Assembly: GCF_030813715.1 (NCBI RefSeq)
Contig: NZ_JAUSUZ010000001.1
Span: 1,550,001 to 1,614,000, forward strand
DNA: 64,000 nt
Direction of reading: 5' to 3'
From: Catenuloplanes indicus
GTDB lineage: Bacteria; Actinomycetota; Actinomycetes; Mycobacteriales; Micromonosporaceae
In this document: in pieces, positions 57,362-64,000 of the stretch
Position numbering within the stretch: position 1 is the first letter of the stretch
How the letters are laid out: every line of letters begins with the position of its first letter
The notes under the pieces: generated by a model
The model's database searches: none
Seen by the model: the letters and a program-made list of their open reading frames with translations, nothing else
Told to the model about the DNA's origin: nothing
Position numbers and translations under genes: made by a program

Positions 57362-58687
57362 ATGCGGACTCATCTGGCCGCCGCGGCCGCCGGGCTCGTG
57401 GTCATCACCGGAACCGGGATCGCCGTGGCACAGGCCGCACCCGCGGCCGACGCCGTGACACGCACCGGATCACTGGTCAACACGTGCGCGAACCCGGTCG
57501 TGGACCGGGACGTCACCGGCTGGGGCCGGCACGGCACCGGCGCGGCCGGCGCGCGGGTCGCGATCGGCGCGCACGTCGTGGCCGATCACGCCTATCGCCA
57601 GCCGTCCGGGAACGGCGTGAACCCGGAGATGTACCTGCCGCAGAAGGACGTCACCGAGGCCGAGCGCTGGCGGTTCGCGATGGACACCTGGGTCAGCGGC
57701 ACCACCGCGGCGGTGACCGCGCGGATGCAGGTGGACTGGTACGGCCCGGCCAGTGCCTACCTCGGCCACTCCAACGGCGCCGAGGTCCCGGTCACGCCGA
57801 ACGCGGTGGAGACGTGGACCCGAGTCGCCGGCGAGTTCACCGCGCCGGGCGGCGCCACCCGCGCGAACGTGACCGCGCAACTGACCGGCCCGGCCGGGAT
57901 GACCTGGTCCGCGACCGCCTGCGACTACCAGCCGATCTCGTTGCCGGACCCGACGACCCCGCCGGCCACCCCGCCGCCGGGCGGCGCGGACACCGCGGCG
58001 CAGCGCTACAACTGGGGCACCCCGCTGCCGGCGTCCGACGAGTTCGACTACGGCAGCGCGGCCGCGCCCGCGAAACCGGACGCGACGAAGTGGACGCTGG
58101 CCGGCAGCGAGGCCAGCGGCTGCTGGGAGGGGCACAACGGCAACGGGCGGCGCTGCGAGGAGAACAGCCGGGTGCTGGGCGGCATCATGCGGATGACCGG
58201 CGAGGCCGGCGGCGACACCGGCCTGCTGGGCAGCAAGTTCGCGCAGCGGTACGGCCGGTGGGAGGTGCGGGCCCGCTCGCAGGCCACGTCCGCGAACAAC
58301 GGCAAGCAGTACCACCCGGTGCTGCTGCTCTGGCCGGACGACGAGGAGTGGCCGGAGGGCGCGGAGTACGACTACCTGGAGAACAGCGCGCCCGGCGAGC
58401 AGTGCGCCGAGGCGTTCATGCACTACCCGAACCACCAGCCGAAGGTGCAGGAGCATGCGACGAAGTGCAACGTCGACCTGACCCAGTGGCACAACTTCGC
58501 GTTCGAGTGGACGCCGCAGCACGTCAAGGGCTTCATCGACGGGCAGCAGTGGTTCGTGTTCAGCGCGGACTGCATCCAGTGCGCGCCCGGCCCGATGTTC
58601 CAGACGATCCAGCTGGACAACTTCCACGGCACCGGCCTGCAGACCGCGATCTTCGAGGTCGACTGGGCACGGGTCTACTCGCTGTGA
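57362..58687 (+). CDS. Secreted GH16 family glycosidase with carbohydrate-binding module
   Basis: A 441-residue exported enzyme. Signal peptide about 1-25. A beta-sandwich binding module (about 35-195, LVNTCANPVVDRDVTGWG, ARMQVDWYG) is joined by a Pro/Thr linker to a GH16 jellyroll. The catalytic ExDxxE motif is EYDYLE at 335-340 (nucleophile Glu335, acid/base Glu340). WTLAGSEASGCWEGHNG and FAFEWTPQHVKGFIDG are further family parts. GH16 members cut beta-1,3 or beta-1,4 glucans and galactans. AGGGAGGG before the ATG. Probably regulated by the SARP-type protein divergent to it. Confidence 0.85.
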   Translation: MRTHLAAAAAGLVVITGTGIAVAQAAPAADAVTRTGSLVNTCANPVVDRDVTGWGRHGTGAAGARVAIGAHVVADHAYRQPSGNGVNPEMYLPQKDVTEAERWRFAMDTWVSGTTAAVTARMQVDWYGPASAYLGHSNGAEVPVTPNAVETWTRVAGEFTAPGGATRANVTAQLTGPAGMTWSATACDYQPISLPDPTTPPATPPPGGADTAAQRYNWGTPLPASDEFDYGSAAAPAKPDATKWTLAGSEASGCWEGHNGNGRRCEENSRVLGGIMRMTGEAGGDTGLLGSKFAQRYGRWEVRARSQATSANNGKQYHPVLLLWPDDEEWPEGAEYDYLENSAPGEQCAEAFMHYPNHQPKVQEHATKCNVDLTQWHNFAFEWTPQHVKGFIDGQQWFVFSADCIQCAPGPMFQTIQLDNFHGTGLQTAIFEVDWARVYSL

Positions 58688-59187
58688 GTCCGGTGGCCGG
58701 CGAGCCCGGCCGGGGTGTAGAGCCCGTCGGCCACCGCCCGCACCAGCAGGTCCGCCTTGGTCGGCAGGTGGTGGCCCAGCTCCGCGTACTTCTGCCGGAT
58801 CCGTTTGATGTACATCTCCACCGTGTGCGGTGAGATGCCCATCCGGCGGGCCACCGACGCCTTGGTCAGCGAGCCGAGCCACCAGCACAGCGCCGCGTGC
58901 TCGCGCGCGGACAGGTGCGGGACGATCCTGGGAGCCGTGCCCCGCCCGTGTGGCACGGCCGCCAGGATCTCGGCGATCAACTCGCGCCGGTCCCGGTCCA
59001 CGGTGAACACCACGACCGGACGGCGGTGCAGGCCGAGGACGCACGCGCCGGAGTCGCACACCAGCACGTCCGCGTCCTCGGCCTCGGTCACCGCCAGCCG
59101 TGGGTCCTGCCGCAGCCAGGAGCGCACACCCTCGGCCACCACCGGACGCATGCCGGCGACGCCGACGCGGATCGTCACCACATCCAT
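58675..59187 (-). CDS. LuxR-type transcriptional regulator with degenerate receiver
   Basis: A 170-residue regulator. The C-terminal LuxR helix-turn-helix is LSAREHAALCWWLGSLTKASVARRMGISPHTVEMYIKRIRQK. The first 85 residues have a receiver-like outline (VRVGVAGMRPVVAEGVRSWL-like start; ADVLVCDSGACVLG) but no clear acidic pocket or phosphorylation Asp in the normal spot, so it is probably an orphan or atypical regulator. Its 3' end overlaps the convergent GH16 gene by 13 nt. ATG at 59187; GTG 59193 is possible. Confidence 0.75.
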   Translation of the reverse strand: MDVVTIRVGVAGMRPVVAEGVRSWLRQDPRLAVTEAEDADVLVCDSGACVLGLHRRPVVVFTVDRDRRELIAEILAAVPHGRGTAPRIVPHLSAREHAALCWWLGSLTKASVARRMGISPHTVEMYIKRIRQKYAELGHHLPTKADLLVRAVADGLYTPAGLAGHRTHSE

Positions 59188-59246
59188 GACCACCGAGCCT
59201 GCGGTACGGCGGTCAGCGGTGGGTCAATCCGCGGTGAAGGTCCGGG

Positions 59247-61457
59247 TCAGCGCGGTGCCGGTGGGCGCGGTGACGGCGGCGCGGGCCGGTCCTCGACCGG
59301 CGTGAGCGGGAACGTCACGCTGTCGCCGTCCGCGACCGTCACCTCCGTACCCTCGTGGCCGAACGTCGCGGCGTCGCCGCGCACCGCGTAGGTCACCTCG
59401 CCGGGCGTGACGGTCACGGTCAGCCGCGCCCGCCGCCAGCGCATCCGGAACCGCAGCCGGGACAGGCCCGGTGCCAGCCGGGGCGCGAACGACAGCCGCC
59501 CGCCGCAGTCGCGCAGCCCGCCGAAACCCATCACCAGCGCCATCCACGCGCCCGCGCACGCGGCGATGTGCAGGCCGTCGCCGCCGGACTCGCCGCCGCC
59601 GCGCAGGTCGAGCAGCGCGGCCTCGGCCAGGTACGCGTGGGCCAGGGACAGGTGCCCGGTCTCCGCCGCGAGCACGGCCTGGACCGGCGCGGACAGCGAC
59701 GAGTCACGGACCGTGCGGGCCTCGTAGTAGGCGAAGTTACGCCGTTTCTGCTCCGGCGTGAACACGTCGCCGCGCATCAGCATGGCCAGCACCAGGTCCG
59801 CCTGCTTGACCACCTGACGGCGGTAGAGGTTCAGGTACGGGTGGTGCAGCATCAGCGGGAACCGGTCCCCCGGGAAGGTCCACTCCTCCAGGCGGGTGAA
59901 CCCGGCCGACTGGTCGTGCACGTCGTGCCGTTCGTCGTACGGGATCGCGATCCGGTCCGCTATCTCCAGCGAGTGCTGGTCGAGCGCGGCGGCGCGCAGA
60001 TTCTGCTGCGCCATCAGGTTCGTGTAGACGTTGTCGTCCATCAGCGCGCTGTACTCGTCCGGGCCGGTCACGCCCACGATGTGCGCGACGCCGTCCGCGT
60101 CCAGATGCGACACGCTCACCCACAGCCGCGCGGTCTCGTCGATCAGCTCACGGCCGGCCTCGCGCATGAACGTCTCGTCGCCGGTGGCCGCGTGGTAGCG
60201 CAGCACCGCACCGGCGATGTCCGCGTTCACGTGCAGGCCCGCGGTGCCGGCCGGCCAGTAGCCGGAGCACTCCGGGCCGGTGATCGTCCGCCAGGCGAAC
60301 GCGGCACCGGCCAGGCCCAGCTCCCGGGCCCGGTCCCGGGCGTGGCCGAGCGTGTGGTGCCGCCAGCGGAGTGCGCGCTCGGCGTACTCCGGGTGGGTGT
60401 AGGTGAGCACCGGCAGCACGTAGATCTCGGTGTCCCAGAGCGTGTGGCCGTCGTATCCGTTGCCGGTCAGGCCCTTCGCCGGGATCGGGCCGGGCACGGA
60501 CAGCGCACCGGCCTGCAGCACGTGGAACAGCCCGAACCGGACCGCCTGCTGCACCTCCGGGTCACCGTCGATCTCCACGTCCGCGTCCGCCCAGAACGCC
60601 TCCAGGTGCCGGCACTGCTCGTCGGTGAGCACGTCGAACCCGGCCGCCACGGCCGCGTCCCGCTCCCGCAGCGCGGACTCGCGCACGTCCTCGTCGCCAC
60701 CCCACCGGTACGCCACGATCTTGTCGAACCGCAGCTCGCCGTGGCCCTCCGCGGTCCACCGGAGCAGGTCCGGCTCCGACGACACGATGCCGTCCGCGCC
60801 GACGTGCGCGACCGCGGCCGCCACCGAGATCTTCGAGCGGCGGGTCCGGTGCACCAGCGCGTCCCGGTCGTGCGCCACCGGCTCGAACGGCCGCGGGATG
60901 ATCTCGCTGGCCCGCGGGTCGTCCCGCTGCTCCGGCGGCTCCTCGTTGACCCGCACGTCCGACTCGGCCCGCAGCGGCGCGTCGGCCCGGGCCACGTACC
61001 GGACCGCCGCGATCGACGGCCGGGTGAACGAGACCAGCCGCTCGGTGCGCAGGCTCAGCCGCACGCCCCGCGGCGAGGTCCACTCGACCTCCCGGACCAG
61101 CGTGCCGCGCCGCAGGTCGAGCACCCGCTCGTGCCGGGTCACGGTGCCGGTGCGCACGTCGAAGCGCTCACCGCCGACGGTCAGCGTGATCGGCTTGGCG
61201 TTCGGCGCGTCCACGATCGTCTCGGTGCGCTTCGGGAACGCGTATCCCTCCTCCGGGTAGCTCAGGTCCCGCTCCTCGAACAGCGAGTTCAGGTAGGTGC
61301 CCGGCATGCCGCAGATCTCCGGCTCGTCCAGGTTGCCGCGCAGGCCGATGTGGCCGTTGGCCAGCGCGAACACGGACTCCCGCTGGCGCAGCTCGCCGTC
61401 GTCCGGCACGCCCGTCTCCCGTACCGCCCACGGCTCCGCCGCCCCGATCTCAGACAT
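59247..61457 (-). CDS. GH65 family glycoside phosphorylase/hydrolase
   Basis: A 736-residue cytoplasmic protein with GH65 layout: N-terminal beta-sandwich (about 10-270; RESVFALANGHIGLRGNLDE, PGTYLNSLFEE), helical linker, (alpha/alpha)6 barrel with LTGNGYDGHTLWDTEIYVLP and the general-acid motif VTGPDEYSALMDDNVYTN (Glu), and a C-terminal beta-sheet. KQADLVLAML is the phosphate-site region of phosphorylases. Members phosphorolyse maltose, trehalose, kojibiose or nigerose. No signal peptide. ATG 61457 with GAGAGGG upstream. No partner phosphoglucomutase is next to it. Confidence 0.9.
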   Translation of the reverse strand: MSEIGAAEPWAVRETGVPDDGELRQRESVFALANGHIGLRGNLDEPEICGMPGTYLNSLFEERDLSYPEEGYAFPKRTETIVDAPNAKPITLTVGGERFDVRTGTVTRHERVLDLRRGTLVREVEWTSPRGVRLSLRTERLVSFTRPSIAAVRYVARADAPLRAESDVRVNEEPPEQRDDPRASEIIPRPFEPVAHDRDALVHRTRRSKISVAAAVAHVGADGIVSSEPDLLRWTAEGHGELRFDKIVAYRWGGDEDVRESALRERDAAVAAGFDVLTDEQCRHLEAFWADADVEIDGDPEVQQAVRFGLFHVLQAGALSVPGPIPAKGLTGNGYDGHTLWDTEIYVLPVLTYTHPEYAERALRWRHHTLGHARDRARELGLAGAAFAWRTITGPECSGYWPAGTAGLHVNADIAGAVLRYHAATGDETFMREAGRELIDETARLWVSVSHLDADGVAHIVGVTGPDEYSALMDDNVYTNLMAQQNLRAAALDQHSLEIADRIAIPYDERHDVHDQSAGFTRLEEWTFPGDRFPLMLHHPYLNLYRRQVVKQADLVLAMLMRGDVFTPEQKRRNFAYYEARTVRDSSLSAPVQAVLAAETGHLSLAHAYLAEAALLDLRGGGESGGDGLHIAACAGAWMALVMGFGGLRDCGGRLSFAPRLAPGLSRLRFRMRWRRARLTVTVTPGEVTYAVRGDAATFGHEGTEVTVADGDSVTFPLTPVEDRPAPPSPRPPAPR

Positions 61458-61701
61458 CCGCACCCTCTCGCCGCTCCGGTATCCAAGTCCCTTACCCAGC
61501 TCACCACGGATTGGCACGAGTGATCTCGGTGGCCGGTCGCTACCCTTGATCACCCCGAGCCGACCCGATGATCATCGAGCCCCGCGCATCCGGCGGCCCC
61601 GCCGCCGGCGACACGAGGGACATCAGGAGCGACCGCCGATCGGCGCGGTCGGCCCGGCGGCGTACTCACCCTGCCGCATGCCGCGTTCTCCCGGCCCGGC
61701 G

Positions 61702-61772
61702 TCAAGATCCTTTCATGCGTCACGGCCCTTTCGCGGGGGCTGGAAGGGCCGTGACGCATGAAAGGATCTTGA
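61702..61772. repeat. Long hairpin with perfect 29-bp arms
   Basis: Left arm 61702-61730 (TCAAGATCCTTTCATGCGTC and nine more bases), right arm 61744-61772 fully complementary, 13-nt loop. It is 53 nt downstream of the ABC-transporter stop and lies in the otherwise empty 367-nt gap 61458-61824. It could end transcription, but the arms are far longer and less GC-rich than the other terminators here. Confidence 0.85.
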
Positions 61773-61824
61773 GTCCTGATGCGTGGGTGACGACATGCCG
61801 GGCGCGCGGCGCGCGACGACGTCG

Positions 61825-63537
61825 TCAGGACGACACGTTGGACTCGTCGCCGTGCCAGGAGTGCCAGAGGTCCGCGTACGGGCCGCCGGCGGCCAGCAGG
61901 TCGTCGTGCGCGCCGATCTCGATGATCCGGCCGGCGTGCATGACCGCGACCCGGTCCGCGTCGTGCGCGGTCTGCAGGCGGTGCGCGATCGCGATGACCG
62001 TGCGTTCGTGCAGAACCGCGGCGAGCGCGCGCTCGGCGGTGCGGGCCGCGGTCGGGTCGAGCAGCGCGGTGGCCTCGTCCAGGATGACGGTGTGCGGGTC
62101 GGCCAGCAGCACCCGGGCGAGCGCGAGCTGCTGGGCCTGCGCGCCGTCGAGCGGGGTCGCGCCGAGGTCACGGTCGAGGTCGTCGGCCCAGTCCGCGCCG
62201 ACCGTGCGCAGCGCACGGTGCAGCTCCTCGTCCGGCGCCGCGGTCATCAGGTTGGCGCGCAACGTGTCCCGGAAGACGTGATGCTCCTGGGTGCAGAGTA
62301 CGACCTGGCGGCGCAGCAGGTCCGGCGGCAGGTCGGCGATCGGCACGCCGCCGGCCAGCACGGACCCGGCGGTGGGCCGGTCGACGCCGGCGAGCAGACG
62401 GCCGAGCGTGGACTTGCCGGCGCCGGAGAGGCCGACCACGGCGAGCCGCTCCCCCGGCCGTACCGTCAGATCGACGTCGTGCAGCACGTCCGGGCCGGTG
62501 CCGTAGGCGTAACGGACGCCGATCACCTCGATCCGGTCGCCGTCCGGCACGCCGGCGGTCACCGCGGGCGGCGCCGGGATGGTGGCCACGCCTTCGATCC
62601 GGGCGAACGCGGCGCCGCTGCTCTGCACCTGCTCCATGTAGATGAGGATGGTGTCCAGCGGGTTGACCAGCTGCCGCAGGTAGAGCACGGCCGCGGCGAC
62701 CGTGCCGAGGCTGACCCGGCCGTCCGCGTAGAGCACGCCGCCGAGCAGCAGGACCAGCACCGCGGGTACGGCGTAGACGGTCTCCGCGACCGGGAAGAAC
62801 ACGCTGCGCAGCGCCAGCGACCGCAGCCGGGTGCGGCGGGTCTCCGCGATCGCGGCCCGTCCGGCGTCGAGCCGGCGCCGGTGCAGGCCGAGCGCCTCGA
62901 CGGTGCGCGCACCGGTCGTGGTCGCGGACAGCTCCTCGGCCAGCCGCGAGTTGGCCTGCCCCTCGGCGAGGTAGACCGCGCGGGCCCGGCGCAGGTAGTA
63001 GCGGGCGGTGAACCAGATGCCGGACAGGCCGAGGACGCCGCTGACACCGAGCAGCGGGTCGAGAACGATCACGGCGGCGACCAGGAAGATCATCTGCACG
63101 ACGCTCAGGAACATGCCGGGCAGCACGTCGCGCAGCGTGGTGGCGACCGTGTCGACGTCCGTGGTACCGCGTGCGACCAGGTCGCCGGTGGGCACGCGTT
63201 CGGCGACCGAGGCGGGCAGCGCGAGCACCCGGCGCAGGAACGTCTCCCGGATCCGGGCCGCCGTACGCTCGCCGAAGCGGTAGGCGGCGCCCAGCGCGTA
63301 CCGGTTGAGCAGGGTCTCTGCGACGGCGCAGCCGACCACCGCGAGCGCGAGCCGGTCGACGTCGGTGACGCCGCCACCGGCCCCGACCGTGTCGATCACC
63401 CGGCCGAGCAGGTAGGGCGCCCCCAGCCCGGCCAGCGCGGCCAGCGCGCTGAGCAGCATCATCATCGCGACGGTACGGCGTTCCGCGCCGATCAGCCGGG
63501 CGGCGGCCCGGGCCACGTGCCGCTGGTCCGCGATCAT
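61825..63537 (-). CDS. ABC exporter subunit with degenerate signature motif
   Basis: A 570-residue half-transporter. Six membrane helices fill about 20-310. The ATPase domain has a good Walker A (VVGLSGAGKST), Walker B TVILDEAT and H-loop IAHRL, but its signature is LDGAQAQQLALARVLL in place of LSGGQ. Such a subunit normally pairs with one that has the complementary set of residues, forming a heterodimer with a single consensus ATP site. It overlaps the upstream ABC gene by ATGA, which supplies that partner. Substrate unknown (drug, siderophore or peptide). Confidence 0.85.
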   Translation of the reverse strand: MIADQRHVARAAARLIGAERRTVAMMMLLSALAALAGLGAPYLLGRVIDTVGAGGGVTDVDRLALAVVGCAVAETLLNRYALGAAYRFGERTAARIRETFLRRVLALPASVAERVPTGDLVARGTTDVDTVATTLRDVLPGMFLSVVQMIFLVAAVIVLDPLLGVSGVLGLSGIWFTARYYLRRARAVYLAEGQANSRLAEELSATTTGARTVEALGLHRRRLDAGRAAIAETRRTRLRSLALRSVFFPVAETVYAVPAVLVLLLGGVLYADGRVSLGTVAAAVLYLRQLVNPLDTILIYMEQVQSSGAAFARIEGVATIPAPPAVTAGVPDGDRIEVIGVRYAYGTGPDVLHDVDLTVRPGERLAVVGLSGAGKSTLGRLLAGVDRPTAGSVLAGGVPIADLPPDLLRRQVVLCTQEHHVFRDTLRANLMTAAPDEELHRALRTVGADWADDLDRDLGATPLDGAQAQQLALARVLLADPHTVILDEATALLDPTAARTAERALAAVLHERTVIAIAHRLQTAHDADRVAVMHAGRIIEIGAHDDLLAAGGPYADLWHSWHGDESNVSS

Positions 63538-64000
63538 GAGTCCTCCCCGAACGCCCGGGTGACGAGCGCGCGGTAGCCGGCCGACCCGGCCAGCAGCGCG
63601 CGGTGCGTGCCGCTCGCCGCCACCCGGCCGTCAACCAGGTAGTACACGATGTCGGCGCGGTCCAGCAGCACCGGCGAGGTGGTCGCGACGACCGTGCCGC
63701 GGCCGGCCCGGGCCGCGCTGAGCCGTTCCGCGATCGCCGCTTCGGTGTGCGCGTCCACCGCGGAGGTCGGCTCGACGGCCAGCAGCATCTCCGGGTCGGC
63801 GTGCACCGCACGGGCCAGCCGGACCCGTTGCCGCTGACCGCCGGAGAGGTTCCGCCCGCCCCAGTCGACCGGCCGGTCCAGGTCGTCGCCGACGTCGTGC
63901 GCGACCGCGGTGTCCAGCGCCGGCCGCACGTCGCCGTCGTGCCGGCCGGCGACCACGTCGCGCAGCGGAGCGGCGAACAGCGCGGCGTCGTTGTCCGCGA
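63534..64000 (-). CDS. ABC exporter subunit, partial (runs off the window)
   Basis: Only the C-terminal 154 codons are present; the gene continues past base 64000. The visible ATPase part has an intact signature LSGGQRQRVRLARAV, but its Walker B region reads EMLLAVEPTSAVDAHTE, with Val where the metal-coordinating Asp normally stands before Glu, and TTSPVLLDRAD in place of the H-loop His. So it is the complementary half of the heterodimer with the next gene: good signature here, good Walker/H-loop there. ATGA overlap ensures coupled translation. Confidence 0.85.
   Translation of the reverse strand, partial: ADNDAALFAAPLRDVVAGRHDGDVRPALDTAVAHDVGDDLDRPVDWGGRNLSGGQRQRVRLARAVHADPEMLLAVEPTSAVDAHTEAAIAERLSAARAGRGTVVATTSPVLLDRADIVYYLVDGRVAASGTHRALLAGSAGYRALVTRAFGEDS

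Overview
The window is very GC-rich actinobacterial chromosome, and its gene content (paired LCP proteins, many secreted glycoside hydrolases, ECF and SigB/F-type sigma factors, SARP-type and ANTAR regulators, CHASE-GGDEF) suggests a filamentous actinomycete, most likely Micromonosporaceae. That placement is inferred from gene content; no rRNA or tRNA gene was found. I see no insertion sequence, prophage, CRISPR array or replication origin.

Layout. 1-5.5 kb: end of an FAD oxidoreductase, an MDR-type reductase, and a large secreted PA14/GH2/LamG enzyme. 5-16 kb: a general-stress block (ChaB, CsbD, DUF2231 protein, manganese catalase, SigB/F-type sigma factor) with two divergent LCP ligase paralogues, a zinc alcohol dehydrogenase, an Nramp metal transporter and a compact divergent two-component pair. 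16-22 kb: a lipoprotein zinc peptidase with an internal duplication, then a tight four-gene operon (methyltransferase, MBL hydrolase, carboxylate-amine ligase, M20 peptidase). 21.8-24.1 kb: ctaD divergent from an HxlR-type regulator.

24.3-28.8 kb is the most notable region: a complete, apparently intact lasso-peptide cluster in the order precursor, cyclase, RRE protein, B2 protease, ABC exporter, with three ATGA overlaps or near-contiguous joins. The 36-residue precursor carries the actinobacterial leader motif and a predicted core IGNKGPKDLLGGKQLL. I know of no described peptide with this core.

28.8-36.6 kb: RidA, an SDR, a GAF-ANTAR regulator, an unusual sigma-region-4-like/STAS fusion, a second set of stress genes (MT0933-like protein, hemerythrin), a GT2 glycosyltransferase, an alpha/beta hydrolase abutting an N-terminally truncated AraC protein, and a metal-efflux pair. 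36.6-48.1 kb: secreted carbohydrate and protein degradation (GH128-like, GH92, metzincin, clan-A GH with a B-lectin) with a diguanylate cyclase, a GntR regulator and a GNAT. 48.1-50 kb: a flavin monooxygenase, then an array of 18 tandem 19-nt repeats and a long hairpin. 50-61.5 kb: a TPR membrane protein, a GH114-like enzyme, an ECF sigma factor with its membrane partner, a transmembrane SARP fused to an extracytoplasmic TIM-barrel-like domain, GH16, LuxR and a GH65 phosphorylase. The window ends inside a heterodimeric ABC exporter.

Across the stress genes six promoters fit GNNT-N15/16-GGGTA(C/T/G), the type read by SigB/F-family sigma factors, and the window encodes one such sigma factor. 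This suggests a local general-stress regulon.
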